Shown here: one piece after another, positions 7,773 through 17,130 of the stretch
Layout: the number at the start of each line of letters is the position of its first letter
Numbering within the stretch: position 1 is the first letter of the stretch
Source: Mycobacterium sp. Aquia_213
GTDB taxonomy: Bacteria; Actinomycetota; Actinomycetes; Mycobacteriales; Mycobacteriaceae
DNA length: 64,000 bases
Reading direction: 5' to 3'
Assembly: GCF_026625985.1 (NCBI RefSeq)
Contig: NZ_CP113116.1
Location: forward strand, 744,001-808,000
The notes under the pieces: generated by a model
What the model saw: the letters and a program-made list of their open reading frames with translations, nothing else
Database searches by the model: none
What the model was told of the DNA's origin: nothing
Program-made: the position numbers and the translations under genes

Positions 7773-9473
7773 ATGGGCATGCTGGTATCGGTGAACGTGG
7801 GCATGCCCAAGAACGTGCAATGGCGGGACAAGACCGTCTACACCGGCATATGGAAGACACCGGTCGAGGGGCCGGTCATGGTGCGACGACTCAACATCGA
7901 CGGCGACGGCCAAGGCGATCTCGGCGGCCACGGTGGTGAACAACGCGCGGTCATGGTCTATCAGACCGAGTCGTATGACTTCTGGATGAACTACCTGAAT
8001 CGCGGCGATCTGGTACCGGGTCACTTCGGCGAAAATTTCACTGTCACCGGGCTATCCGATCACGATGTGTGTATCGGCGACCGCTACCGAATCGGCGACG
8101 CGGAATTCGAGGTCACCCAGCCGCGGGTCACCTGCTTCCGGATCGGGTTGCGCCTTGACGAACCGGAGATGCCCAATCTCCTTGTCTCCCAGCACCGTCC
8201 AGGGTTCTACCTCCGCGTCATCACCGAGGGCCATGTCCAGGCCGGTGACGACATCGTGCTGACCCGTCGGGGACGACACGAGCTCAGTGTCGCCGAAGTC
8301 GACGCGCTGTTGTATCTGCCGAACCGCGACGCCGAAACGTTGCGCAAGGTTGTCGACGTTCCGGCGCTGAGCCCCGGATGGCAGCAATCGTTCAACGACA
8401 TGCTCGATTCTGGGGAGGAGTCAGCGCCTGCCATCGGGGTTGAGCCGGGGTGGAACGGATTTCGGCCGTTGCGGGTCACCGCAATATGCCGGGAGAGTTC
8501 GTCGGTGCTGTCGATCAGACTCGAGGCAGACGACCATGGCTCGTTGCCGCCGCCGCTGCCGGGGCAATACTTGACCGTGCGACTTCCCGGGGCCGGCGAT
8601 CCCGTACCGCTGCGCAGCTATTCGCTCTCCGGCAATCCCGGCGCGGGCGATTACCGCATCAGCGTCAAGCGCGAAGATTGCGGCCTGGCCAGTCGATGGT
8701 TGCACGCGCACATCGAACTTGGATCGGTGGTCGAAGCCGCGGCCCCGCGCGGCGATTTCTATCTCGCCGACGACGACAGGCCGGTGGTCCTACTGTCGGC
8801 GGGAATCGGCATCACTCCCGTCTTGGCGATGCTGCATGCCCTGGTGGCGGCCCGCAGTACCCGCGACATCTGGTGGCTGCACACCAGCCGCAATCGCGAA
8901 ACCCAAGCTTTTGCAGAGGAAGTCACCACGCTGATCGAGTCGTTGCCACAGGCCCGGCAACAGGTGTTCTACACCCAGACGCAGGGACATCTGGACCAGC
9001 CGGCCATCGCGGCGCTCGGGCTGCCGTCCGATGCCGCGGCGTACCTTTGCGGCCCAACCCAATTCATGACCGACATGCGCGAAGCGCTGGCGGCGGTCGG
9101 GCTCGACACGGCGCGCATCCACAGCGAGCTGTTCGGGGCGCTGCCGGCGATCAACCCCGGCGTCGTCGAGGGGGCCCCGCGCACGCCCCCGCACCCGCCG
9201 GACGGGCCACCGGGGACCGGGCCGTCAGTGACCTTCGCGCGCAGCGGACTTACCGTGAACTGGTCTGACGGCTACGGCACCATCCTGGATTTCGCCGAGG
9301 CCTGCGACGTACCGACGCGTTTCTCGTGCCGAAGCGGCGTCTGCCACTTGTGCGTAACCGGAGTCGTCGCCGGCACCACGCGGTATGTCCAGACTCCGCT
9401 GGAACTGCCCGCACCGGGAACGGTGCTTGTCTGCTCGGCGGCTCCCGACAGCGACCTGGTGCTCGATCTTTGA
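7773..9473 (+). CDS. MOSC-flavin reductase-2Fe-2S ferredoxin fusion protein
   Basis: 566 residues in four parts. Residues 1-160 form a YiiM-like MOSC domain (GQGDLGGHGGEQRAV and the conserved Cys in QPRVTCFRIG). A helical insert follows. Residues about 230-460 form an FAD/NAD(P) ferredoxin-reductase module (PLRSYSLSG, LSAGIGITPVLAML, CGPTQFM). Residues about 485-566 form a plant-type 2Fe-2S domain with the Cys pattern FSCRSGVCHLC plus a distal Cys in VLVCSA. Known relatives carry molybdenum cofactor on the MOSC domain and reduce N-hydroxylated or related compounds. Here reductase and ferredoxin are built in, so electrons can flow from NAD(P)H to the Mo centre in one chain. SD-like AAGGAG precedes the ATG. 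Confidence 0.9.
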   Translation: MGMLVSVNVGMPKNVQWRDKTVYTGIWKTPVEGPVMVRRLNIDGDGQGDLGGHGGEQRAVMVYQTESYDFWMNYLNRGDLVPGHFGENFTVTGLSDHDVCIGDRYRIGDAEFEVTQPRVTCFRIGLRLDEPEMPNLLVSQHRPGFYLRVITEGHVQAGDDIVLTRRGRHELSVAEVDALLYLPNRDAETLRKVVDVPALSPGWQQSFNDMLDSGEESAPAIGVEPGWNGFRPLRVTAICRESSSVLSIRLEADDHGSLPPPLPGQYLTVRLPGAGDPVPLRSYSLSGNPGAGDYRISVKREDCGLASRWLHAHIELGSVVEAAAPRGDFYLADDDRPVVLLSAGIGITPVLAMLHALVAARSTRDIWWLHTSRNRETQAFAEEVTTLIESLPQARQQVFYTQTQGHLDQPAIAALGLPSDAAAYLCGPTQFMTDMREALAAVGLDTARIHSELFGALPAINPGVVEGAPRTPPHPPDGPPGTGPSVTFARSGLTVNWSDGYGTILDFAEACDVPTRFSCRSGVCHLCVTGVVAGTTRYVQTPLELPAPGTVLVCSAAPDSDLVLDL

Positions 9474-9504
9474 CCGAGCGAAAGCTGTTGCGGTAAGCCG
9501 ACTT

Positions 9505-10305
9505 CTAGGTGCCCAACGCGACCGACGCTTCGGCGGTGTAGCACAGGAACGTCAGGGTCTCCTGCAGGTACAGCTGCACGGTGTCGGCGTCATGACTGCT
9601 GTAGCCGATGGAGACATCGGTGCCCAGCTGCAGATCGAAATCGCCGCCACGGGTGGTCAGCACGAACGCACCGTCGATGGCCGGCGCCCAGATGATATCG
9701 CCGTTGATCAGCCGGTTGATGTGCTCGAGGATCGGATACCCGTGCTCGGTGGTTTCGCTGACCTTGGTGTAGATATCGGCAGACAGCAGCACCGAATACG
9801 GACCGTCGACGCCGGCCAGCCGCAGCTCGGACAGCGCCTGCGTGATGATGTCCGGAATCGCGCGAGGGTCGTCGGGCAACATCAGCGCGGGGTTCGAGCT
9901 ACTGTTGCGGATTCCGTCAATCGACGCTGCCGCGTAGCCCTCGAAGATGGCGCGATCCTCGACGAACGCCAGCTTCTTGGCGGCCTCTTTGACCGGGTCC
10001 CAGTCGGAGTCCTGCGAACCGCGCTCGACGTCGTCGATCTCGTCGCGGGACAGGGTGAATGGAACCCGCAGTCGGACAAGGGGTTTGCTGGATCGCAGGT
10101 GAGCGACCACTCCGTCGGTGGGTGCTTGCACATCGACCAGCCGACCGGTGCTGACCGCCGCGGTGACCGGACCCCCGGGCTCGCTCACGTCGACCACCCG
10201 CCGCCCCGCAATGTGCCGCTTGAACGTCCGGGTCGCCTCCAATTCGATTTCAGCCCAGGCGACGTCGGTGACCGGCGCCAGATTGCGGTAGAGGTTGTTC
10301 GTCAT
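9505..10305 (-). CDS. enc: Encapsulin shell protein (Cfp29 type)
   Basis: 266 residues, the usual length of a family 1 encapsulin with the HK97 phage-capsid fold. It starts MTNNLYRNLAPVTDVAWAEI, a hallmark N-terminus, and ends with the ETLTFLCYTAEASVAL strand. The shell self-assembles into a nanocompartment in the cytoplasm and is also found in culture filtrate of M. tuberculosis. Its start overlaps the stop of the DyP gene by 4 bp, so cargo and shell are translationally coupled. DyP is transcribed first. Confidence 0.97.
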   Translation of the reverse strand: MTNNLYRNLAPVTDVAWAEIELEATRTFKRHIAGRRVVDVSEPGGPVTAAVSTGRLVDVQAPTDGVVAHLRSSKPLVRLRVPFTLSRDEIDDVERGSQDSDWDPVKEAAKKLAFVEDRAIFEGYAAASIDGIRNSSSNPALMLPDDPRAIPDIITQALSELRLAGVDGPYSVLLSADIYTKVSETTEHGYPILEHINRLINGDIIWAPAIDGAFVLTTRGGDFDLQLGTDVSIGYSSHDADTVQLYLQETLTFLCYTAEASVALGT

Positions 10306-11321
10306 TGGGTGGTTCCTTTCAGGCTGCCGATCGATAGCGCGCCGTCATCAGCGGTGGTGGTATCCGGTCGCTCCGTCTCGAGCGGCGCGGGAAGGGGCGG
10401 TGGATCGTCGAGGAAGTCGATGGTGGGGGAGAAGAACAGCGCACCGGTCAGCGCGGTGGAGAAGTCGAGCACGCGATCGGTGTTGCCCGGCGGATCACCG
10501 AGAAACATGTTGCGCAGCATTCGCTCGGTGACCTCGGGCGTACGCGAATAGCCGATGAAGTAGGTGCCGTACTCGCCCTTGCCGACTTCCCCGAACGGCA
10601 TGTTGGCGCGGACAATCTTCAGCTCGTTGCCGTCGTCGTCCTCGATTACGTTGAGCGCGATGTGGGCGTTGGACGGTTTGACGTCGTCGTCCATCTCGAT
10701 GTCTTCGAGCTTGCTGCGGCCGAACACCATTTCCTGTTCCGTGACCGACAGCGAATCCCACGACGACATGTCGTGCACGTATTTCTGAATGTGGACGTAG
10801 CAGGAGCCGGCGAAGTCGGGGTCCTCGTCACCGATCGCGGTCGCGTTCACAGCGATTGGGCCGTCCGGGTTTTCGGTGCCGTCGACAAAGCCGAGCAGGT
10901 CGCGATTGTCGAAGAACCGAAAGCCGTGCACTTCGTCGACGACGGTGACCGCACCGGCCATCGACTTGAGGAGGCGGCCCGCCAGTTCGAAACAGACGTC
11001 CAGTGTCTCGGCCCGGATATGGAACAACAGGTCACCGGGAGTGGCCGGCGCGGTGTGCCGCGGTCCGCTCAGCTCGATGAAGGGATGCAATTCGGCGGGC
11101 CGCGGTCCGCCGAACAATCGATCCCAGGCATCCGACCCGATCGACGTGATCACCGACAGGTGCTTGGTCGGGTCACGAAAGCCGATGGCGCGCACCAGGC
11201 CCGAGACGTCGGGCAGCGCGTCGTGCACGGTTGCCTCGCCGCCGTCGTCGATGGTGACGACCAAAAAAATCGCGGCAGGTGTCAACGGCGTGAGGATGGG
11301 CTGGGGCTGAACCGGCGGCAC
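10302..11321 (-). CDS. dyp: DyP-type heme peroxidase, encapsulin cargo
   Basis: 339 residues from the GTG at 11321. Longer in-frame starts exist, but this one is 7 nt from a TAGGGT -10 (11329-11334), giving a leaderless mRNA, and matches the Rv0799c N-terminus (PQPIL.PLTPAAIFL). DyP hallmarks are GFVDGTENP, a heme-region His in HIQKYVHD, and the distal Arg in FIGYSRTPEV. The C-terminus DGALSIGSLKG matches the encapsulin cargo-loading peptide. The enzyme uses H2O2 to oxidise diverse substrates inside the shell; in M. tuberculosis it is linked to acid and oxidative stress resistance. Confidence 0.95.
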   Translation of the reverse strand: MPPVQPQPILTPLTPAAIFLVVTIDDGGEATVHDALPDVSGLVRAIGFRDPTKHLSVITSIGSDAWDRLFGGPRPAELHPFIELSGPRHTAPATPGDLLFHIRAETLDVCFELAGRLLKSMAGAVTVVDEVHGFRFFDNRDLLGFVDGTENPDGPIAVNATAIGDEDPDFAGSCYVHIQKYVHDMSSWDSLSVTEQEMVFGRSKLEDIEMDDDVKPSNAHIALNVIEDDDGNELKIVRANMPFGEVGKGEYGTYFIGYSRTPEVTERMLRNMFLGDPPGNTDRVLDFSTALTGALFFSPTIDFLDDPPPLPAPLETERPDTTTADDGALSIGSLKGTTQ

Positions 11322-11361
11322 TCTGATGACCCTAGCGTTAACCTCGTGGTCGCGGACAGCC

Positions 11362-12633
11362 ATGATGTTGAACATGTCGGCCAGCGCCGCAGGCCTCTGC
11401 GAATTCATCGACGCCTCTCCGTCCCCGTTCCATGTCTGCGCCACGGTGGCGGGGCGCCTGCTTGCCGCCGGCTACACCGAACTCCGCGAAGCCGACCCCT
11501 GGCCCGGGGAACCGGGACGCTTCTTCACCGTCCGCGCCGGGTCGCTGGTCGCCTGGAACACCACCGGCCCCGATGGTCCGTTCCGGATCGTCGGCGCGCA
11601 CACCGACAGCCCCAACCTGCGGGTCAAGCAACATCCGGACCGAGTGGTCGCCGGCTGGCAGGTGGTGGCGCTGGAGCCCTATGGCGGGGCTTGGCTCAAC
11701 TCGTGGCTCGACCGCGATCTGGGCATCAGCGGCCGGTTGTCGGTGCGGGACGGCTCCGGCCTGGACCACCGGCTGGTCCGGATCGACGAACCGATCCTGC
11801 GGGTGCCGCAGCTCGCCATTCACCTGGCCGAGGACCGCAAATCGGTCGCCCTGGACCCGCAGCGACACGTCAATGCGGTCTGGGGCGTCGGCGACCAACC
11901 GCGCGCATTCGTGGACTACGTGGTCGGCCGCGCCGGGGTGGCCCCGGCCGACGTGCTGGCCGCCGACCTGATGACGCATGACCTGACGCCGTCGACGGTG
12001 CTCGGCGCCGACGCAAGTCTGCTCAGCGCGCCCCGGCTGGACAACCAGGCCAGTTGTTATGCGGGGCTGGAGGCGTTGCTGAGCACCGAGCCGCGCGGCA
12101 ACGTGGCAGTGCTGGTGCTGTTCGACCACGAGGAGGTCGGCTCGTCGTCGGACCACGGTGCGCAGTCCAACCTGCTGAGCACCGTCCTGGAACGCATCGT
12201 GCTCGCGGCCGGCGGCAGCCGGGAAGATTTCTTGCGGCGGCTGCCCGCATCGCTATTGGCCTCGGCCGACATGGCGCATGCCACCCACCCCAACTACCCG
12301 GAGCGCCACGAGCCCGGCCACCTGATTGCGATCAACGCGGGGCCCGTGCTCAAGGTGCACCCCAATCTGCGGTACGCCACCGATGGGCGTACGGCGGCGG
12401 CGTTCGCGCTGGCCTGCCAGCAGGCCGGGGTGGAGTTGCAGCGCTACGAGCATCGCGCCGACTTGCCGTGCGGTTCCACGATCGGGCCGATGGCCTCGGC
12501 GCAAACCGGCATCCCCACCGTTGACGTCGGCGCCGCCCAGCTGGCTATGCACTCCGCCCGCGAATTGATGGGTGCTCACGACGTGGCCGCCTATTCCGCT
12601 GCGCTGCAAGCGTTTTATTCGCCCGCGGCATAG
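11362..12633 (+). CDS. pepC: M18-family aspartyl aminopeptidase
   Basis: About 423 residues. Zinc-ligand motifs of the M18 family are visible: GAHTDSPNL, LDNQASCY, FDHEEVGS (catalytic and bridging acids) and the C-terminal DVGAAQLAMHSARE with the last His ligand. The enzyme removes N-terminal acidic residues from peptides in the cytoplasm as a large oligomer. Three in-frame ATGs compete (11362, 11365 and 11374); the last gives the N-terminus closest to Rv0800, and none has a strong SD. It diverges from the DyP gene with about 40-50 bp between the starts, so the two promoters overlap. Confidence 0.93.
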   Translation: MMLNMSASAAGLCEFIDASPSPFHVCATVAGRLLAAGYTELREADPWPGEPGRFFTVRAGSLVAWNTTGPDGPFRIVGAHTDSPNLRVKQHPDRVVAGWQVVALEPYGGAWLNSWLDRDLGISGRLSVRDGSGLDHRLVRIDEPILRVPQLAIHLAEDRKSVALDPQRHVNAVWGVGDQPRAFVDYVVGRAGVAPADVLAADLMTHDLTPSTVLGADASLLSAPRLDNQASCYAGLEALLSTEPRGNVAVLVLFDHEEVGSSSDHGAQSNLLSTVLERIVLAAGGSREDFLRRLPASLLASADMAHATHPNYPERHEPGHLIAINAGPVLKVHPNLRYATDGRTAAAFALACQQAGVELQRYEHRADLPCGSTIGPMASAQTGIPTVDVGAAQLAMHSARELMGAHDVAAYSAALQAFYSPAA

Positions 12634-12644
12634 GGTTTGGCGAT

Positions 12645-12992
12645 ATGGCGCTCCACGTGGAAATGGTCACCATCGATTGCAGCGATCCGGCGACGTTGGC
12701 CGGGTGGTGGGCGCGGCACTTCGGTGGCGCGACGCATGATTTGCTCGCGGACGAATTCACAGTGGTGACCTTGCCTGACGGGCTACAGCTCGGATTCCAG
12801 AAGGTGCCGGATCCCACTCCCGGGAAAAACCGTGTGCACCTGGATTTCGGTGCGGAGGACGTGGACGAAGAAGTGTCGCGGCTGACGGCCGCGGGAGCCA
12901 CCGAAGTGGGTCGGCACAACTTCGGCGATGATTTTCGCTGGGTAGTGCTGGCCGACCCCGAGGGCAATGTGTTCTGCGTGACCCGTCAGTAA
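12645..12992 (+). CDS. VOC/glyoxalase-like protein (Rv0801 type)
   Basis: 115 residues, one vicinal-oxygen-chelate unit pair. The start MALHVEMVTIDCSDP and the end VVLADPEGNVFCV are typical of the glyoxalase-like domain family in actinobacteria. Metal ligands are not obvious in every position, so catalysis is uncertain. The -10 TAGGGT (12631-12636) includes the stop codon of pepC and is 8 nt before the ATG, giving a probable leaderless transcript separate from pepC. It overlaps the convergent TetR gene by 7 bp. Confidence 0.85.
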   Translation: MALHVEMVTIDCSDPATLAGWWARHFGGATHDLLADEFTVVTLPDGLQLGFQKVPDPTPGKNRVHLDFGAEDVDEEVSRLTAAGATEVGRHNFGDDFRWVVLADPEGNVFCVTRQ

Positions 12993-13603
12993 CTCGATAC
13001 CCCGTCAAGCAGCGCGTCGACGAGCCCGTCGAATCCGACGCTGCCGCCGGGATGGGTGAGCGCGTGGAAGAGCAGGGCGCCGACCAATGCTTGCGCGACC
13101 GCATTGACGTCCGCGGCGGCGCGCAGCTCCCCGTCTTCGACGGCTCGACGCAGTCGGGTCGTCAACCCGGCCAGTTGCGGGGCGCTCAACTGCTGATAGA
13201 GATCCTCGCCGTCACCCGGGCGCGCGGCGGCCGCGGCGACAAGAGCCCGCACCAACGCGGCGTTGGGCGGCTCGGCCAAAAATTCGGCGTGTTCGTTCAG
13301 CCAGGCCCGGAGGTCGGCCCGGATGTCGCCGGTCTGGGCGACCGGAAACGACCCCGATCGTCCGTAGGCCTCCAGCACCGCTTCGGCGACCAGCGGCGCT
13401 TTGGACGACCACCGCCGGTACAGCGTCTTCTTGCCCACCCGGGCCCGGGCCGCGACCCGCTCCATCGACAATTCCGCGTAACTGCCGGTCGTCAGCAGTT
13501 CGCGGGTGGCGTCCAGAATCGCGTGATGCAGCCGGCTGTCACGCGGACGGCCGATTCGTTCGTCGGGCACTGGCGGCGGATGGCCGGGTTGGGCTACCTT
13601 CAT
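12986..13603 (-). CDS. TetR-family transcriptional regulator
   Basis: 205 residues. The HTH is at residues 25-72 (HHAILDATRELLTTGSYAELSMERVAA, RARVGKKTLYRRW), followed by a TetR_C-type ligand domain. It diverges from the aminoglycoside-phosphotransferase-like gene, and a 20-bp imperfect palindrome lies between the two starts. The likely job is repression of itself and of the neighbouring kinase-fold gene. The inducer is unknown. Confidence 0.9.
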   Translation of the reverse strand: MKVAQPGHPPPVPDERIGRPRDSRLHHAILDATRELLTTGSYAELSMERVAARARVGKKTLYRRWSSKAPLVAEAVLEAYGRSGSFPVAQTGDIRADLRAWLNEHAEFLAEPPNAALVRALVAAAAARPGDGEDLYQQLSAPQLAGLTTRLRRAVEDGELRAAADVNAVAQALVGALLFHALTHPGGSVGFDGLVDALLDGVSSY

Positions 13604-13617
13604 CGGGAACAGCTTAG

Positions 13618-13637
13618 GATACGATACGTGTCGTTTC
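13618..13637. promoter_or_regulatory. Palindromic operator between TetR and APH-like genes
   Basis: GATACGATACGTGTCGTTTC is palindromic at 16 of 20 positions, with the core ACGATACGTGTCGT at 12 of 14. It lies 15 bp from the TetR start and 18 bp from the divergent start codon, a usual position for an autorepressor site. Confidence 0.65.
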
Positions 13638-13654
13638 TACGAAAGGACTCGCCG

Positions 13655-14725
13655 GTGAGTGCTCCCTCGTTGTCGGTGCCGAAGACCTGGGACGAGTTGA
13701 CGCCCGAATGGATGTCGGCGGCGCTGGCCTCGGACTTTCCCGGTGTCGTGGTCGACACCGTCACCGTCGAGCTGCGCGATGACGGCACCAATCGACGCGC
13801 CCGGTTGGGCGTCACGTATCGGGCCGGCGAGGGGCCGGCGACGGTCTTCGTCAAGGCCGCCGATCCCGCGCACAAGGCATTGATCCGGTTGACCAGCGGA
13901 ATGTTCCATGAGCCCCGGCTCTTCACCTGCGGGGCGGAGCTGCCGCTCGAGCACCCCGCCGTCTACACCGCGCTGATCGACGAGCCCGACTACGACTTCA
14001 TCTTGGTCATGGAGGATCTCCGCGCCCGGGGGGCCGATCCGCGCGACGGCACCCGGCCTTACACCGTCGAGCAAGCCGCCACCGGTGTGCGCGGCCTGGC
14101 CCGGATGCACGGCCAGTATTGGGGGGAACGCGTGCTGCGTGCCCCGGCGCTCGGCTGGCTGGAGCCCTTCGTGACCTGGGAAGGCATGCAAGCGGCACCA
14201 TTGCCCACCGCGCTGGAACGCCTCGGCGCCGATGCGCCCACCCAGGTGACGTCGTTGAGCATCGATCAGCTCATCGAGTCGATTTGGAAGCCCTATATCC
14301 GGACTCTCACCACCTCGCCGCAGACGCTGCTGCATGGTGACCCGCATATCGGCAACACCTACCTGCTGCCCAGCGGCGAGGTCGGGTTCCTCGACTGGCA
14401 GGTGGCCCGCCGCGGCAACTGGTCGCTGGATCTTGGCTATTTCCTGCAAGGCGCCTTGACCGTCGACGATCGCCGCCGCAGCGAACGCGATCTGCTTACC
14501 GAGTACCGGGATTCGCTGGGGCTGCCGGCCGACGAACTGCCCAGCGCCGAGGAGATCTGGTTGCGCTATCGGGCGTCGGTGGCACACGGACTTACCCTGT
14601 GGCTGGTGACCGCGAGCGCCGGCGAGTGGCAACGCACGGACGTGTCCGTCGCTCTGGCGCAACGGTATTCGTTCGCCTACGCCGACCTCGATGCGGCGGC
14701 GGCGCTCGCCGAGATCGCGGGTTGA
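13655..14725 (+). CDS. APH/choline-kinase-like phosphotransferase
   Basis: 356 residues from GTG 13655, with GAAAGGAC upstream. The kinase-fold C-lobe motifs are clear: LHGDPHIGNTY (catalytic loop with Asp) and GFLDWQ (metal-binding Asp). The N-lobe has VFVKAADPA with the probable ATP-binding Lys. Family members phosphorylate small hydroxylated molecules, including aminoglycosides, choline or fructosamines. Similarity to antibiotic enzymes is at fold level, so resistance should not be assumed. Likely controlled by the divergent TetR gene. Confidence 0.85.
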   Translation: MSAPSLSVPKTWDELTPEWMSAALASDFPGVVVDTVTVELRDDGTNRRARLGVTYRAGEGPATVFVKAADPAHKALIRLTSGMFHEPRLFTCGAELPLEHPAVYTALIDEPDYDFILVMEDLRARGADPRDGTRPYTVEQAATGVRGLARMHGQYWGERVLRAPALGWLEPFVTWEGMQAAPLPTALERLGADAPTQVTSLSIDQLIESIWKPYIRTLTTSPQTLLHGDPHIGNTYLLPSGEVGFLDWQVARRGNWSLDLGYFLQGALTVDDRRRSERDLLTEYRDSLGLPADELPSAEEIWLRYRASVAHGLTLWLVTASAGEWQRTDVSVALAQRYSFAYADLDAAAALAEIAG

Positions 14726-14793
14726 GCGCAGCCGGCCCAGCGCGCCGAACGCGCCCGACTGCTGCGCGGCGAGTAGCTCTTTAGACTGTGTGC

Positions 14794-17103
14794 GTGACTG
14801 TCTCCGGAGCGGATGCCCGTACGCACGTGGCCGACACCGTCGAACACGCAGCCGCCACCCCCGATCAGCCGCAGCCCTTCGGTGAATTGGGCCTCAAAGA
14901 CGACGAGTACCAGCGGATTCGCGAGATTTTGGGCCGCCGGCCCACCGACACCGAGCTGGCGATGTACTCGGTGATGTGGAGCGAGCACTGCTCGTACAAG
15001 TCGTCCAAGGTCCATCTGCGCTACTTCGGCGAGACCACCACCGACGAGATGCGTGCGGCCATGCTGGCCGGAATCGGCGAGAACGCGGGCGTCGTGGACA
15101 TCGGCGACGGCTGGGCCGTCACGTTCAAGGTCGAGTCGCACAACCACCCGTCCTACGTCGAGCCCTATCAGGGTGCGGCCACCGGCGTGGGCGGCATTGT
15201 GCGCGACATCATGGCCATGGGCGCCCGGCCGGTCGCGGTGATGGATCAGCTGCGGTTCGGTGCCGCCGATGCGCCCGACACCCGCCGCGTCCTCGACGGC
15301 GTGGTCCGCGGTATCGGCGGTTACGGGAACTCGCTGGGCCTGCCCAACATCGGCGGCGAGACCGTCTTCGACGCGTCGTACGCGGGCAACCCGTTGGTGA
15401 ACGCGCTGTGCGTGGGCGTGTTGCGAAAGGAAGACCTGCACCTGGCGTTCGCCTCGGGAACCGGCAACAAGATCATCCTGTTCGGTGCGCGCACCGGCCT
15501 CGACGGGATCGGCGGCGTGTCCGTGCTGGCGTCGGAGACCTTCGGCGGCGACGAGGGCGGCGGCCCCGGCCGCAAGAAGCTGCCCTCGGTGCAGGTTGGC
15601 GACCCGTTCACCGAGAAGGTGCTCATCGAGTGCTGCCTGGAGCTGTACGCCGCAGGCATCGTGATCGGCATCCAGGACCTTGGTGGCGCTGGATTATCTT
15701 GCGCCACTTCAGAACTCGCTTCGGCTGGCGATGGGGGTATGCGGGTCGAGCTGGAGACCGTCCCGTTGCGGGCGGCCAACATGACCCCGGCCGAGATCCT
15801 GTCCAGCGAGTCGCAGGAGCGGATGTGCGCGGTGGTCGCTCCGGAGAACGTCGAGGCTTTCCTGGCGGTGTGCCGCAAGTGGGAGGTGCTGGCGACCGTG
15901 ATAGGCGAGGTCACCGACGGTGATCGGTTGCGCATCACCTGGCATGGCGAGACCGTCGTCGACGTGCCCCCGCGCACCGTGGCGCATCAAGGGCCGGTGT
16001 ACGAGCGTCCGGTGGCGCGCCCGGAGTCGCAGGATGCCTTGAACGCCGACCGGTCGAACGGCCTGCCCCGGCCGGTCACCGGCGATGAGCTGCGCGCGAC
16101 TTTGCTTGCGCTGCTGGGCAGCCCGCACCTGTGCAGCCGGGCGTTCATCACCGAGCAGTACGACCGCTATGTGCGTGGCAACACCGTGCTGGCCGAGCAC
16201 GCCGACGGCGGGGTGCTGCGCATCGACGAGTCCACCGGCCGCGGCATCGCACTGTCGACCGACGCCTCGGGTCGCTACACCAAGTTGGATCCCTACACCG
16301 GAGCCCAGCTCGCGTTGGCCGAGGCCTACCGCAACGTCGCTGCCACCGGGGCCGTCCCGGTCGCGGTGACAAACTGCCTCAACTTCGGGTCCCCCGAAGA
16401 TCCCGGGGTGATGTGGCAATTCGCGCAAGCGGTCCGAGGACTCGCCGATGGCTGTGTCGCCCTGGGGATTCCAGTGACCGGTGGCAACGTCAGCTTCTAC
16501 AACCAGACCGGATCGGCCGCGATCCTGCCCACTCCGGTGGTGGGCGTGCTGGGCGTGATCGACGATGTCGATCGGCGCATCCCGACCGCGCTGGGCACCG
16601 ACCCGGGGGAATCCCTGCTGCTACTGGGCGACACCCGAGACGAGTTCGACGGGTCCATCTGGGCGCAGGTGACCGGCGATCATCTCGGTGGGTTGCCGCC
16701 CGCGGTCGACCTGCAGCGCGAGAAGCTACTGGCCGAGGTGCTCAGCGCGGCATCTCGCGACGGGTTGGTGACCGCGGCCCATGACCTGTCCGAGGGCGGC
16801 CTCGCCCAAGCCATCGTGGAGTCGGCGCTGGCGGGTGAAACAGGTTGCCGCATAGTGCTTCCCGAGGGCGGCGATCCGTTCGTGACACTGTTCTCCGAGT
16901 CGTCGGGCCGGGTGCTCGTGGCGGTGCCGCGCACCGAGGAGAGCCGGTTTCAATCTATGTGCGAGGCGCGCGGACTTCCTGCCGTTCGTATCGGCGTCGT
17001 CGACCAGGATTCGGACGCGGTGGAATTTCAAGACCTGTTCACGGTGTCGCTGGCTGAACTGCGCGCGACATCCGAAGCCGTGTTGCCGCGATTCTTTGGC
17101 TGA
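14794..17103 (+). CDS. purL: Phosphoribosylformylglycinamidine synthase subunit PurL
   Basis: About 769 residues. It converts FGAR, glutamine-derived ammonia and ATP to FGAM in de novo purine synthesis, in complex with PurQ and PurS. Signatures are YSVMWSEHCSYKSSK with the conserved catalytic His, KVESHNHPSYVEP, the GLPNIGGET loop and the second-half TAAHDLSEGGL. Two in-frame GTGs compete. I prefer 14794 because TAGACT (14782-14787) lies 6 nt before it, the leaderless arrangement; GTG 14788 directly abuts that -10. The N-terminus is longer than in M. tuberculosis by roughly 15 residues. Confidence 0.97.
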   Translation: MTVSGADARTHVADTVEHAAATPDQPQPFGELGLKDDEYQRIREILGRRPTDTELAMYSVMWSEHCSYKSSKVHLRYFGETTTDEMRAAMLAGIGENAGVVDIGDGWAVTFKVESHNHPSYVEPYQGAATGVGGIVRDIMAMGARPVAVMDQLRFGAADAPDTRRVLDGVVRGIGGYGNSLGLPNIGGETVFDASYAGNPLVNALCVGVLRKEDLHLAFASGTGNKIILFGARTGLDGIGGVSVLASETFGGDEGGGPGRKKLPSVQVGDPFTEKVLIECCLELYAAGIVIGIQDLGGAGLSCATSELASAGDGGMRVELETVPLRAANMTPAEILSSESQERMCAVVAPENVEAFLAVCRKWEVLATVIGEVTDGDRLRITWHGETVVDVPPRTVAHQGPVYERPVARPESQDALNADRSNGLPRPVTGDELRATLLALLGSPHLCSRAFITEQYDRYVRGNTVLAEHADGGVLRIDESTGRGIALSTDASGRYTKLDPYTGAQLALAEAYRNVAATGAVPVAVTNCLNFGSPEDPGVMWQFAQAVRGLADGCVALGIPVTGGNVSFYNQTGSAAILPTPVVGVLGVIDDVDRRIPTALGTDPGESLLLLGDTRDEFDGSIWAQVTGDHLGGLPPAVDLQREKLLAEVLSAASRDGLVTAAHDLSEGGLAQAIVESALAGETGCRIVLPEGGDPFVTLFSESSGRVLVAVPRTEESRFQSMCEARGLPAVRIGVVDQDSDAVEFQDLFTVSLAELRATSEAVLPRFFG

Positions 17104-17130
17104 GCGCCCCGGCATTGCCAGGCAACCGAT

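Noticed and set aside
9385..10551. 388-residue plus-strand frame over the encapsulin gene
   Set aside because: Antisense to encapsulin and DyP; no motif and no RBS of its own.
13655..14725. Aminoglycoside resistance enzyme
   Set aside because: The kinase fold is shared by many small-molecule kinases; nothing in the sequence points to antibiotics.
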